Origin: Candidatus Latescibacterota bacterium
Lineage (GTDB): Bacteria > Krumholzibacteriota > Krumholzibacteriia > LZORAL124-64-63
DNA: 36,214 nt
Assembly (NCBI GenBank): GCA_030658975.1
Contig: JAUSBL010000063.1
Location: 1 to 36,214, forward strand
Direction of reading: 5' to 3'
Of the stretch, positions 24,401 to 32,311 are shown piece by piece. A program made the translations under genes and the position numbers. Below the pieces are notes generated by a model that made no database searches, was not told where the DNA came from, and saw only the letters and a program-made list of their open reading frames with translations. Within the stretch, counting starts at the first letter, position 1; each line of letters begins with the position of its first letter.

Positions 24401-24434
24401 CCAGGGCCGCCCTCCTGCGGGAAGGCGGCCCTGG
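24401..24434 (-). terminator. Hairpin terminator after the exported hypothetical gene
   Basis: A perfect 11-bp stem, CCAGGGCCGCC with GGCGGCCCTGG, and a 12-base loop stand 17 bases after the stop of the upstream minus-strand gene. The minus-strand tail is CCTTTCG, so T-richness is weak. Confidence 0.6.
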
Positions 24435-24450
24435 CGGGAGCCCGTGCGGA

Positions 24451-25296
24451 TCACCGATACATCGATTTCACTTCGCCCCAGCCGTACAGGTCGTCGACGT
24501 CCTCGGCGTCGTCGGCCTCGTCCACGTCGGCGTCCTGCGCCCCGGCCAGCGCCTTGTTGCCGCAGCCGCAGTCGCCGCGGTTGAACGCGCGCAGTTCGTT
24601 GATCAGGCGCCGCGCCTCGGCGCGGGCGGCGTGCGACAGGCCGCTGTACCAGGGACGCGAGGCCAGGAACGTGTCGGCGGCGGCGATCGACCCCGCGGCG
24701 GTGTTCTCGACGCCGGCGGCGACGTTCAGCTTGGCGGCGATCAGCTGGCGGGCCAACCGCACCTGCAGGGTCAGGGCGGGCATGCGCAGCACGCACAGCA
24801 GCTCCTGCCTGTTGCGCTGGTGGTTGCCGATCCGCAGCTGGCTGACGGGCCACTCCTGGTGATGGCGCTTCCACCAGGCCGGACGGTGGGCGCAGACGAC
24901 CGTGACGTCGCCGCCGCAGTCCAGGACCTGCTCGAAGGTCTTGATCGTGTCGCCGCTGGTCACGAAGGGCAGGAAGAAGGTGCCGATCACCGTGACGTCT
25001 CCCGTGAAGTCCTGCGACCACTCCCCGGCAGCCTCCATGGGGACGGCGTAGGCGTCCATCTCGAGCCGGACCGTGCCGGTGTGCTCCTCGAGGACGGCGC
25101 CGTCGCGCGTCGCCGCGACCGCATATTCCACGTCGACGTAGGGGTGGCTGGCACCGATCTTGACCATGCCTTCCATCGACCAGCCCTCGCAATCCGCCGT
25201 GGCGCTGAAGGCGTCCCAGCGGGTAGCGTGGGCGGTGCCGGCCAGACCCGTCACCGCGAGCACCAGCAGCAACACGCTCATCTTCTTGGAAATCAT
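24451..25296 (-). CDS. Exported hypothetical protein with a WWKxHxxxWP motif region
   Basis: A 281-residue protein with a clear signal peptide (MISKKMSVLLLVLAVTGLAG, cleavage after about AHA24). The first third looks like beta strands. Residues about 138-215 contain RPAWWKRHHQEWPVSQLRIG, then LARQLIAAKLNVAAG and IAAADTFLASRP. This resembles the C-terminal region of many secreted proteins in environmental bacteria with a GYWKNHxxxWP...QLIAAKLN pattern, whose function is unknown. Cysteines pair as CGxDVTVVC and GDCGCG, and the tail is acidic (DADVDEADDAEDVDD). ATG 25296 follows AGGAGGAAA. It stands alone, divergent from a glycosyltransferase and with its own terminator. No function is assigned. 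Confidence 0.8.
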   Translation of the reverse strand: MISKKMSVLLLVLAVTGLAGTAHATRWDAFSATADCEGWSMEGMVKIGASHPYVDVEYAVAATRDGAVLEEHTGTVRLEMDAYAVPMEAAGEWSQDFTGDVTVIGTFFLPFVTSGDTIKTFEQVLDCGGDVTVVCAHRPAWWKRHHQEWPVSQLRIGNHQRNRQELLCVLRMPALTLQVRLARQLIAAKLNVAAGVENTAAGSIAAADTFLASRPWYSGLSHAARAEARRLINELRAFNRGDCGCGNKALAGAQDADVDEADDAEDVDDLYGWGEVKSMYR

Positions 25297-25512
25297 CGAC
25301 TTTCCTCCTGCGAACAGGCAATCTTGTCGGTTGATTTAGCGCGTGGCGCCTCCGCCACACTTGATATGATACCTCATGCAAAAACAACATTACAACAAAA
25401 ATTATGCGAATAAATCAAATATGTGACAGGCTCGCGGCTGGACCCTGGATTCCCGCTGGTCTTCCGATGCTTTTCAACGACAATGGATGAGCCCCCCATC
25501 GGAGCGTGTCAG
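25297..25512. promoter_or_regulatory. AT-rich divergent intergenic region
   Basis: This is one of the few AT-rich patches in the window (about 25320-25430). A minus-strand promoter can be read as TTGTAA (25395-25390), 18 bases, TATCAT (25371-25366). The leader that follows has a small hairpin (GTGGCG 25343-25348 with CGCCAC 25353-25358). A plus-strand promoter for the glycosyltransferase must lie here too but cannot be assigned confidently. Confidence 0.45.
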
Positions 25513-26622
25513 ATGTCGGCAATGTTGAGCCCTCGGATCAACCTGGCCCTGGTCAACGGCATGCGGAGCCTCGGCGGCGCCGAACTCTGGCATCTGGACG
25601 TGGGCCAAGGTCTCAAGGAACGCGGGCACCGGGTTCTGGTGATCGGCCAGCCGGACTCGGAACTGCTGCGTCTGTGCGCGGAGTCCGGCCTCGAGACGGC
25701 CGGTGTGCCGATCCGCTGCGACGGGGCGCCCTGGACCCAGATGCGCCTGCTGCGCCTGCTGCGACGTCACGGCACGACCGCCGTGCTCTGCAACCGGCTC
25801 AAGGACCTCAAGGCTGCGGGCGTCGCGGCGCGCCTGGCCGGCATCGAGGTCGTGCTCAAGAGCCGCGAGAGCGACCACCCCCTGCGCCCGCGCCCCTACT
25901 ACCGCTGGTACTACGACCGGGTGGCCTCCGGCGTGCTGGTCAATTCGCGCGCCACGCTGCGTACGACCCTCGACAGCGCGCCGTGGTTGCGGCCCGAGCG
26001 GGTCCATCTGCTCAGCAAAGGCATCGACGGCGAGCGCTTCCGGGTGCTGCCCGAGCCTCCGGGGCGCCCGGTGGTGGGTTTCGTCGGCAGTCTGGACGAG
26101 CGCAAGGGCGTGCCGCTGCTGATGGCGGCCTGGACCAAAGTGCTCGAGGCGTGCGCCGAGGAGCCACCTCTGCTGCGCCTCGCCGGCGAAGGCCCCCTGC
26201 GGCCGGCGGTCGCGGCCTGGCGCGCCGGGCTGCGGGACCCGGGCTGCGTCGAACTGGCGGGTTGGGTCCGGGACATGCCGGCGTTCCACGGCGCGCTGAC
26301 GTTGCTGGCGGCCCCCTCGCGGTACGAGGGCTTCGGGCTCGCCGTCGCCGAGGCGGGCGCGTGCGGCCGGCCCGTCGTGGCGACTCGCGTCAGTTCATTG
26401 CCCGAGGTGGTGCACGACGGGGTGACAGGCCTGCTGGTGCCTCCAGGCGACCCGGCGGCCCTGGCCACCGCGATCCTGAGGCTGCTCGGCGACCCCGGCC
26501 TGCGCCAACGCCTGGGCGCGGCCGCCGCCGCCCGTATCAGGACCGAATTTGACCGGGCCGCCATGCTGTCGCGGCTCGAGGAACTGCTGCGGCCCGCGCC
26601 GCGGCGCAGGGAGACGACGTGA
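25513..26622 (+). CDS. Glycosyltransferase family 4 (GT-B fold)
   Basis: A 369-residue retaining glycosyltransferase that would transfer a sugar from a nucleotide donor to a glycan or lipid acceptor at the cytoplasmic face. The N-terminal domain has the loop NGMRSLGGAELWHLDVGQGL, the usual GGAE acceptor/donor-side turn. The C-terminal domain opens with VVGFVGSLDERKGVPLL and LRLAGEGPL. It ends with the EX7E motif in SRYEGFGLAVAEAG (glutamates near 272 and 280) and GRPVVATRVSSLPEVV plus GLLVPPGDPAALA. ATG 25513 was chosen (GGAG eight bases upstream); the frame is open from 25423 but without a ribosome site. The stop overlaps the next gene's start as GTGA. No other polysaccharide genes are adjacent, so the acceptor is unknown. 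Confidence 0.9.
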   Translation: MSAMLSPRINLALVNGMRSLGGAELWHLDVGQGLKERGHRVLVIGQPDSELLRLCAESGLETAGVPIRCDGAPWTQMRLLRLLRRHGTTAVLCNRLKDLKAAGVAARLAGIEVVLKSRESDHPLRPRPYYRWYYDRVASGVLVNSRATLRTTLDSAPWLRPERVHLLSKGIDGERFRVLPEPPGRPVVGFVGSLDERKGVPLLMAAWTKVLEACAEEPPLLRLAGEGPLRPAVAAWRAGLRDPGCVELAGWVRDMPAFHGALTLLAAPSRYEGFGLAVAEAGACGRPVVATRVSSLPEVVHDGVTGLLVPPGDPAALATAILRLLGDPGLRQRLGAAAAARIRTEFDRAAMLSRLEELLRPAPRRRETT

Positions 26623-27413
26623 GCGAACTGCGCGTGGCCGCGATCCAGACCTCGCCGGTGTTCGGCGAGACCGTCCGCAACCTCGAGGCGGCCCTGGCCC
26701 TGGTGCCGGCCGGAGTCGATCTGGCCGTGCTGCCCGAACTCTGCACGACCGGCTACCAATTCCGCGACCGCCGGGAACTGCGGGATCTTTCCGAGCCGGC
26801 CGACGGACCGACATCGCAACGCCTGGCCGCCGCCGCCGCGGCCACCGGCACCACCCTGGTGGCCGGCTTCGCCGAACGGGACGGCGAGCGCCTCTACAAC
26901 AGCAGCCTGCTGGTGCGCCCCGGCGGCACCGCGGCGCTCTACCGCAAGGTCCACCTCTTCTGGGACGAGAAGCTGCTCTTCGACCCCGGCGACCTCGGCT
27001 TCCCGGTCTTCGCGGCCTGCGGCACGGCGGTGGGCATGATGATCTGCTTCGACTGGATCTTTCCGGAGGCGGCCCGCACACTGGCGCGGCGCGGCGCGAA
27101 GCTCATCGCCCACCCCAGCAACCTGGTGCTGCCGCACTGCCCCGACGCCATGGTGACGCGCTGCCTGGAGAACCGGTGCTTCGCGGTGACGGCGAACCGG
27201 GTGGGCGGCGAGGAGCGGATCGATGGCCGGCGGCTCGACTTCATCGGGCGCAGCCAGGTCTGCGGCCCCCGCGGCGCCCCCCTGGCGCGACTCGGCGGCG
27301 ACGGTCCGGGCGTCGCGGTGGCCGCGATCGACCTCGCCGACGCCGACCCGCGCCTGACGCCGCGCAACGACCTGTGGGAGGATCGCCGGCCGGACCAGTA
27401 TGCGGACGGCTAG
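26619..27413 (+). CDS. Carbon-nitrogen hydrolase (nitrilase superfamily)
   Basis: A 264-residue amidase-type enzyme with the family catalytic triad intact: E40 in LPELCTTGY, K110 in YRKVHLF and C143 in MICFDWIFPE. The SNLVLP and FAVTANRVG blocks also match. Substrates of this superfamily range from omega-amides to N-carbamoyl compounds and cannot be read off. The absence of extra domains excludes NAD synthetase and apolipoprotein N-acyltransferase. The GTG start overlaps the glycosyltransferase stop (GTGA), so translation is coupled. The TAG stop overlaps the TAG stop of the convergent glgC within the four bases CTAG (27410-27413). Confidence 0.9.
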   Translation: MSELRVAAIQTSPVFGETVRNLEAALALVPAGVDLAVLPELCTTGYQFRDRRELRDLSEPADGPTSQRLAAAAAATGTTLVAGFAERDGERLYNSSLLVRPGGTAALYRKVHLFWDEKLLFDPGDLGFPVFAACGTAVGMMICFDWIFPEAARTLARRGAKLIAHPSNLVLPHCPDAMVTRCLENRCFAVTANRVGGEERIDGRRLDFIGRSQVCGPRGAPLARLGGDGPGVAVAAIDLADADPRLTPRNDLWEDRRPDQYADG

Positions 27414-28693
27414 GCCGTGGACTCGCCGCCGGCCCGCCAGTCCTTCGGCACCACGACCACGCCGGCCTCGGTCACCTTGAACAGCCGGTGGTCGGCCTCG
27501 CGGTCCCAGCCGATGTGCATGCCGTCGGGGATCACGGCGCCCTTGTCGACGATGGCGCGGTGGACCGCCGCCTGCTTGCCGATGTGCGCGTTGTCCATGA
27601 TCACCGAGTCGACCACGTGGCAGCCGGCGTCGAGGTAGACGTTGCGGCCCAGGATCGAGCGCTCGGCGGTGCCGCCGGAGATGATGGTGCCGCCGCCGAC
27701 GATCGAACCGATCAACTGGCCGAGCGGGCTGGTGCCGTCGAAGTGGTTGTGGACCGTCTTGGCCGGCGGCGCCGGCGCCATCCAGGTGCGGATGGGCCAC
27801 TCGCGGTCGTAGAGGCTGAACGGCGGCACCGGCCGGATCAGGTCCATCGAGGCGGCGTAGTAGGTGTCGAGCGTGCCGATGTCGCGCCAGTAGCGGGGCT
27901 GCTCGGTCTCGTGGTCGAGGAAGGGGTAGGCCAGCACGCCGCCCTCGCGCACCATGGCCGGGATGACGTTCTTGCCGAAGTCGTGGGCCGACCGCGGGTC
28001 GCCCGCGTCCTTGAGCAGCTCGCTGACGAGGTCTTCGCGGTTGAAGACGTAGACTCCCATGTTGACCAGGCACCAGTCGGGCTTGCCGGGGATCGTCTTG
28101 GGATCCGACGGCTTCTCCTGGAAGCCGATCACCCAGCCCTTCTCGTCAACCTCCAGGATGCCGAACTCGTGGGCCTCGCTGCGCGGCACCACGACCGCGG
28201 CCAGGGTCAGGCGCGCCTTGCGGCGGGTGTGCAGGACCATCAGCGTGGAGTAGTCCATGCGGTAGATGTGGTCCCCCGACAGGATCAGCACGTAGTCGGG
28301 CTGCTCGCGGTCGATGAGGTAGATGTTCTGGTAGATGGCGTCCGCGGTGCCGCGGTACCACATCTCGCCGACGCGGTGCTGGGGCGGGATGCCGTAGAGG
28401 AACTCGCCGGCTTCGTGGTTGAAGATCTGCCAGCCCTTCAGCAGGTGCTTGTCCAGCGAGTAGGACTTGTACTGCGTCAGCACGTAGATGCGGCGCAGGC
28501 CCGAGTTCCAGACGTTGCTGAGCGTGAAGTCGATGATGCGGTAGTTGGCGCCGAACGGCACGCCCGGCTTGGAGCGCTCGTCGGTCAGCGGGCGCAGCCG
28601 CTCGCCGCGGCCGCCGGCCATGATCATCGTCAGGGTGTGGCGCGGCAGGTCGAGGATCTTGACAGGCGCATCCGACTTGCTGCCGACGCTCAT
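27410..28693 (-). CDS. glgC: Glucose-1-phosphate adenylyltransferase (ADP-glucose pyrophosphorylase)
   Basis: Makes ADP-glucose from ATP and glucose-1-phosphate, the first step of bacterial glycogen synthesis. The 427-residue protein has the nucleotide loop IMAGGRGERLRPLTDERSKP, FGANYRIIDFTLSN, YRGTADAIYQN, LILSGDHIYRMDY, HEFGILEVD, GFQEKP and YWRDIGTLDTYYAA. The C-terminal left-handed beta-helix follows (SIVGGGTIISGG, GAVIPDGMHIGWD). Length and motifs match active GlgC. ATG 28693 overlaps the glgA stop as ATGA. It is the last gene of the alpha-glucan operon. Confidence 0.96.
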   Translation of the reverse strand: MSVGSKSDAPVKILDLPRHTLTMIMAGGRGERLRPLTDERSKPGVPFGANYRIIDFTLSNVWNSGLRRIYVLTQYKSYSLDKHLLKGWQIFNHEAGEFLYGIPPQHRVGEMWYRGTADAIYQNIYLIDREQPDYVLILSGDHIYRMDYSTLMVLHTRRKARLTLAAVVVPRSEAHEFGILEVDEKGWVIGFQEKPSDPKTIPGKPDWCLVNMGVYVFNREDLVSELLKDAGDPRSAHDFGKNVIPAMVREGGVLAYPFLDHETEQPRYWRDIGTLDTYYAASMDLIRPVPPFSLYDREWPIRTWMAPAPPAKTVHNHFDGTSPLGQLIGSIVGGGTIISGGTAERSILGRNVYLDAGCHVVDSVIMDNAHIGKQAAVHRAIVDKGAVIPDGMHIGWDREADHRLFKVTEAGVVVVPKDWRAGGESTA

Positions 28694-30141
28694 GTTCCCT
28701 CCAGGCTGCGGTAGAGATCCTCGTAAGCGGCCGCCGGCGCATCCCAGCCGAAATCCGCGGCCATGCCCCGCCGCACGAGACTACTCCATCGTCCCGGCTC
28801 GCGCCAAGCCTCGATCGCGCGTGCGAGGGCGGCGCCGAGCGCCGCGGGTGTGGCCTCGTCGAAGACGAAGCCGACGTCGCCGGGCCCGGCGGCGTCGGTC
28901 ACGGTGTCGGCCAGGCCGCCGGTGCGCCGCACCACCGGCGGCGTGCCGTAGCGCAGGGCGTACAGCTGGGCCAGGCCGCAGGGCTCGAAGCGCGACGGCA
29001 TCACGAACGCGTCGGCGCCGGCGTAGAAGCGGTGCGAAAGGGCCTCGTCGAAGCGGGCGGCGAAGGCGACCCGGCCCGGGTGCGCCGCCGCCGCCGCGTG
29101 CAGGGCCTGCTCCAGGGCGGGCTCTCCGGTGCCGAGCACCGCCAGCCGCCAGCCCTCGCTCACGAGTCCGTCGACCAGCGGCAACAGCAGGTCGATCCCC
29201 TTCTGCCGGGCCAGACGGCCGACCGAGGCGAGCACCGGGCCGCCGTCCTGCAGCCCGAGTTCCCGCAGCAGGGCGGTGCGGCAGACGGTCTTGCCCGCCG
29301 GCGAACCCGCCGAGTATGTCGCGGGGAGGCAGCGGTCGGTGGCCGGGTCCCACGCCTCGCGGTCCATGCCGTTGAGGATCCCCGAAAAGTCGGCGCCCCG
29401 GTCGCGCAGCACGCCGGCGAGGCCGCAGCCCGTCTCCTCGTCGGCGATCACTTCCCGGGCGTAGGTCGGGCTGACGGTGTTGACGAGGTCGGACATCAGG
29501 ATGCCGGCCTTCATCAGGTTCAGCCCGCCGTGGAACTCCATCTCGCCGGGATGCCAGGCCAGGCGCGCCGGCAGGTCGAGGGCCGTGAACTCCCAGCGCG
29601 GGTGGAGCGACTGGTGGGCGAGGTTGTGGATCGTCAGCAGCGTGCGCGTCGCCGCCAGCGGCGTGCCGGCGCGCGACCAGCAGGCCAGGTCGACGGTCGC
29701 CAGGGCGGCTGCCGCGTCGTGGACGTGGACCACGTCGGGAGCCCAGTCCAGCAGCACCGCCGCCTCCAGCGCTCCCTGCGCCAGCAGGGCCAGGCGCGGC
29801 AGCGTGTCCGCGAACTCGTCGACGTCCGCGTAGCCGTAGATGCCCGGGCGGCCGAACTGATCATCGTTCTCCAGCAGCAGCACGTCGGGCCCGCCCGCGG
29901 CCGGCGCCCGCCAGAACCGGCACCGCCGCACCGCGCCGCCGCGACGCACCGCGAAGGGCGGCAGACCGGCGCAGGGCGCCAGCGCGTGACGCTCCCGGTC
30001 GATGTCCCCGTAGAGGGGCAGCACGACCTTCACCTCGTGACCGCGCGCGGCCAGGACGCCCGCGAGCGCCGCCACCATGTCGCCCAGGCCGCCGGCCTTG
30101 GCCAGCGGCGCGTACTCGGCGCAGATCATCAGGATCTTCAT
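28690..30141 (-). CDS. glgA: Glycogen synthase (GT5)
   Basis: Transfers glucose from ADP-glucose to the glycogen non-reducing end. The 483-residue protein has the N-terminal KxGGL motif in APLAKAGGLGDMV at about 12-24, DVVHVHDAAAALA, LLTIHNLAHQ, and NLMKAGILMSDLVNTVSPTYA. The C-terminal GT-B domain has SVGRLARQKGIDLL and MPSRFEPCGLAQLYALRYGTPPVVRRTGGLADTV, where the acid E of SRFEPCG is catalytic-site linked. GlgC next to it confirms ADP-glucose use. ATG 30141 lies one base past the stop of the preceding GH57 gene and overlaps glgC at its end, so four genes are read as one unit. Confidence 0.95.
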   Translation of the reverse strand: MKILMICAEYAPLAKAGGLGDMVAALAGVLAARGHEVKVVLPLYGDIDRERHALAPCAGLPPFAVRRGGAVRRCRFWRAPAAGGPDVLLLENDDQFGRPGIYGYADVDEFADTLPRLALLAQGALEAAVLLDWAPDVVHVHDAAAALATVDLACWSRAGTPLAATRTLLTIHNLAHQSLHPRWEFTALDLPARLAWHPGEMEFHGGLNLMKAGILMSDLVNTVSPTYAREVIADEETGCGLAGVLRDRGADFSGILNGMDREAWDPATDRCLPATYSAGSPAGKTVCRTALLRELGLQDGGPVLASVGRLARQKGIDLLLPLVDGLVSEGWRLAVLGTGEPALEQALHAAAAAHPGRVAFAARFDEALSHRFYAGADAFVMPSRFEPCGLAQLYALRYGTPPVVRRTGGLADTVTDAAGPGDVGFVFDEATPAALGAALARAIEAWREPGRWSSLVRRGMAADFGWDAPAAAYEDLYRSLEGT

Positions 30142-30142
30142 C

Positions 30143-32311
30143 TCAGGCCTCCCGCGGCGCGGCGACCCCGTGTTCGAGCGCGAACGACTGCCGGAAGATC
30201 TGCGTGACGCCGGGTTCGAGGTCGAGGTCCCAGACGAACAGCAGCACGTGCCCCTGGTAGGTCAGCCGGAACCCGTCCTCGGCCTGGGTCGCCGTGCGCA
30301 CGGCGTGGATCCACACTTCCGCCTCGTTGCCCAGTTCCCAGCGCAGCGCGGCGCGGTGCAGGGGCACCAGCACGGTCAACTCGCGGCGACGGTCGAGCCG
30401 GACCGAGTCCAGCGGCAGCGCCGGGTCGTCGCCGCCCGGGGCGTAGGCGCCGCCGTCGTAGAGGGCCAGGTTCCACTCCGGCGCGAAGCGGCAGCGCAGG
30501 CGCTCGGTGCCGGTGTTGCGCACCGTCCAGGCGACTTCGAACGCCGCGCCCTGGTGCTGCAGGGTCACGGTCTTCTCCACCAGCAGCGGGAAGGCGAGAC
30601 CGGCGCGGTCGCGGTAGCGGCCGTCGCGGCGGGTCTGGAAGCGTTCGTCCTCGATGCAGCCCGTCTGGCCGAAGCGCGGCGAGACCAGCGCCGCCGGCGC
30701 GGCGGCGAAATCCCCGCCGTCCTGGCCGGCCATGTCCGTCAGCACCTCGGGGAACCCGGCATCCGGGTGCAGGAAGCGCTCGAGCAGCGAGTAGCGCGGC
30801 TGGGGATCCACGGCCAGCGCCCGCTTGATCTGCGGCGTCACGCGGGTGACCAGATCGTGGATCGAGACGCCTTGGTCGCCGCCGGACGCGCCGGCGCCCC
30901 CCTCGGCGACGAGCGGCGCCTTCTCGATCTTCGTGTGGTAGGCCTCGCGCCGGCGCCGCAGCGTGTTCTGGAGGTTCCAGTCCTCGCGCCGGTCCTCGAG
31001 GCCGACCAGGGCGCCGCCGCGGTCGGGCGACAGGTACAGCTCCACCGCGTCGTTGCCCAGCCGCACGTCGGTGCCGGCCCGGCCGACCAGCGTCACCATC
31101 TGGGCGCGCGGCGGCGGCGCCACGGTCTGGATGATCTCGGTGCCCAGGATCAGGTGGCGGTAGATCGCGTGCCGCAGGTGCGGCAGGTAGAGGCCGCCGA
31201 AGACGCCGTGCCAGTAGGCGCAGTTGCACTGGGCCCGCCACAGGTGGTCGCGGGCCTCGTCGACGCGCACCTCGTCGGCGCCGGTGGCCTCGGCGGCGGC
31301 GATCTCCTCGTGCAGCAGCAGGGACCGCCGCTGCATGAGCAGGCTCTCCTCGTACTTCTGGAAGAACTGCCGCCAGAAGCCGCCGCGGAAGAAGGGGCGC
31401 ATCTCGTCCCAGCGTCCCTGTTCGCGGTACGCGTGCACCGCGTCGGAGAAGATCTCGGCGGCCGGCATCGGCAGCGACCACTCCGACATCTCGAAGTAGC
31501 TGCCTGGCGGCAGGTAGACGCGCTCGCGCGGCGGCCGGGCCCGCAGCACCTCCGACGGGTGCGCCAGCTCCAGCCAGTCCGACTCCGCGGCCAGGGCCGA
31601 GCAGAAGCGGTCCAGCCAGCCGCGGCCGTAGACGAGGTCGTGGGTGCCGGGCCAGGCGCCGAACTTCTCGCCGTCGTCGACCATGACCAGCACGCCCTCG
31701 GGATCCCGCTCGTGCAGGGCGCGGCAGGCGGCCACGGTCTCCGACGGGTCGCGGAACGGGATCAGGTAGCGCAGCTGCTCGCTGATGGGCAGCAGGGCCA
31801 CCTCGTGGCCGAGGTCGTCGGTCAGCAGCGGGCCGTGGGTCAGGCGCTCCGGCGGCACGCCGGCCTGGACGAAGTGGTAGTCGTCGAGCAGGGCGAACTC
31901 CACGCCGGCGCGGGCCAGCGAACCCGCCAGGTGCGGCTCCCAGACGCGCTCGGCCATCCAGACGCCGCGGCAGTCGGCGCCGAGGTGGTGGCGCAGCCAG
32001 TCGCACATCATGCGCAGCTGCCCGACGCGGTCGCGCTCCGGGATCGCGGCGAGGATCGGCTCGTAGAAGCCGCCGCCGAGCATCTCCACGCGCCCCGCGC
32101 GCACCAGGAAGGCCGCGCGCTCCAGCCACTCCGGGTGGTGGCGCTGCATCCACTCCAGCAGCGGGCCGGTCACGTGCAGGCTGAAGCGGAAGCGCTCGTG
32201 GCGCTCGACCCGCTCCAGGAACGGCAGGTAGCTGCTCTGGTAGATGTCCTCGATGACGTGGTCGAAGTTGCCGACGGGCTGGTGGTCGTGGATGCCGAAG
32301 ACGAGCTTCAC
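30143..32311 (-). CDS. GH57 4-alpha-glucanotransferase/alpha-amylase with DUF1925-DUF1926-type C-terminal regions
   Basis: A 722-residue glycoside hydrolase family 57 enzyme. The barrel starts with FGIHDHQPVGNF (HDHQP at 8-12). The catalytic nucleophile is E121 in VWMAERVWEP and the acid/base is D213 in VMVDDGEKFGAWPGT, at nearly the same numbers as in Thermococcus litoralis glucanotransferase (E123, D214). A helical middle part (YWHGVFGGLYLPHLRHAIY) and a beta-rich C-terminal domain complete it, matching the 4-alpha-glucanotransferase subgroup in length. GTG 32311 is the start, with AGGAGG ahead and a GTGA overlap with the upstream gene; the open frame to 33550 is out-of-frame shadow. It probably remodels maltodextrin or glycogen chains in the cytoplasm, since no signal peptide is seen. 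Confidence 0.92.
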   Translation of the reverse strand: MKLVFGIHDHQPVGNFDHVIEDIYQSSYLPFLERVERHERFRFSLHVTGPLLEWMQRHHPEWLERAAFLVRAGRVEMLGGGFYEPILAAIPERDRVGQLRMMCDWLRHHLGADCRGVWMAERVWEPHLAGSLARAGVEFALLDDYHFVQAGVPPERLTHGPLLTDDLGHEVALLPISEQLRYLIPFRDPSETVAACRALHERDPEGVLVMVDDGEKFGAWPGTHDLVYGRGWLDRFCSALAAESDWLELAHPSEVLRARPPRERVYLPPGSYFEMSEWSLPMPAAEIFSDAVHAYREQGRWDEMRPFFRGGFWRQFFQKYEESLLMQRRSLLLHEEIAAAEATGADEVRVDEARDHLWRAQCNCAYWHGVFGGLYLPHLRHAIYRHLILGTEIIQTVAPPPRAQMVTLVGRAGTDVRLGNDAVELYLSPDRGGALVGLEDRREDWNLQNTLRRRREAYHTKIEKAPLVAEGGAGASGGDQGVSIHDLVTRVTPQIKRALAVDPQPRYSLLERFLHPDAGFPEVLTDMAGQDGGDFAAAPAALVSPRFGQTGCIEDERFQTRRDGRYRDRAGLAFPLLVEKTVTLQHQGAAFEVAWTVRNTGTERLRCRFAPEWNLALYDGGAYAPGGDDPALPLDSVRLDRRRELTVLVPLHRAALRWELGNEAEVWIHAVRTATQAEDGFRLTYQGHVLLFVWDLDLEPGVTQIFRQSFALEHGVAAPREA

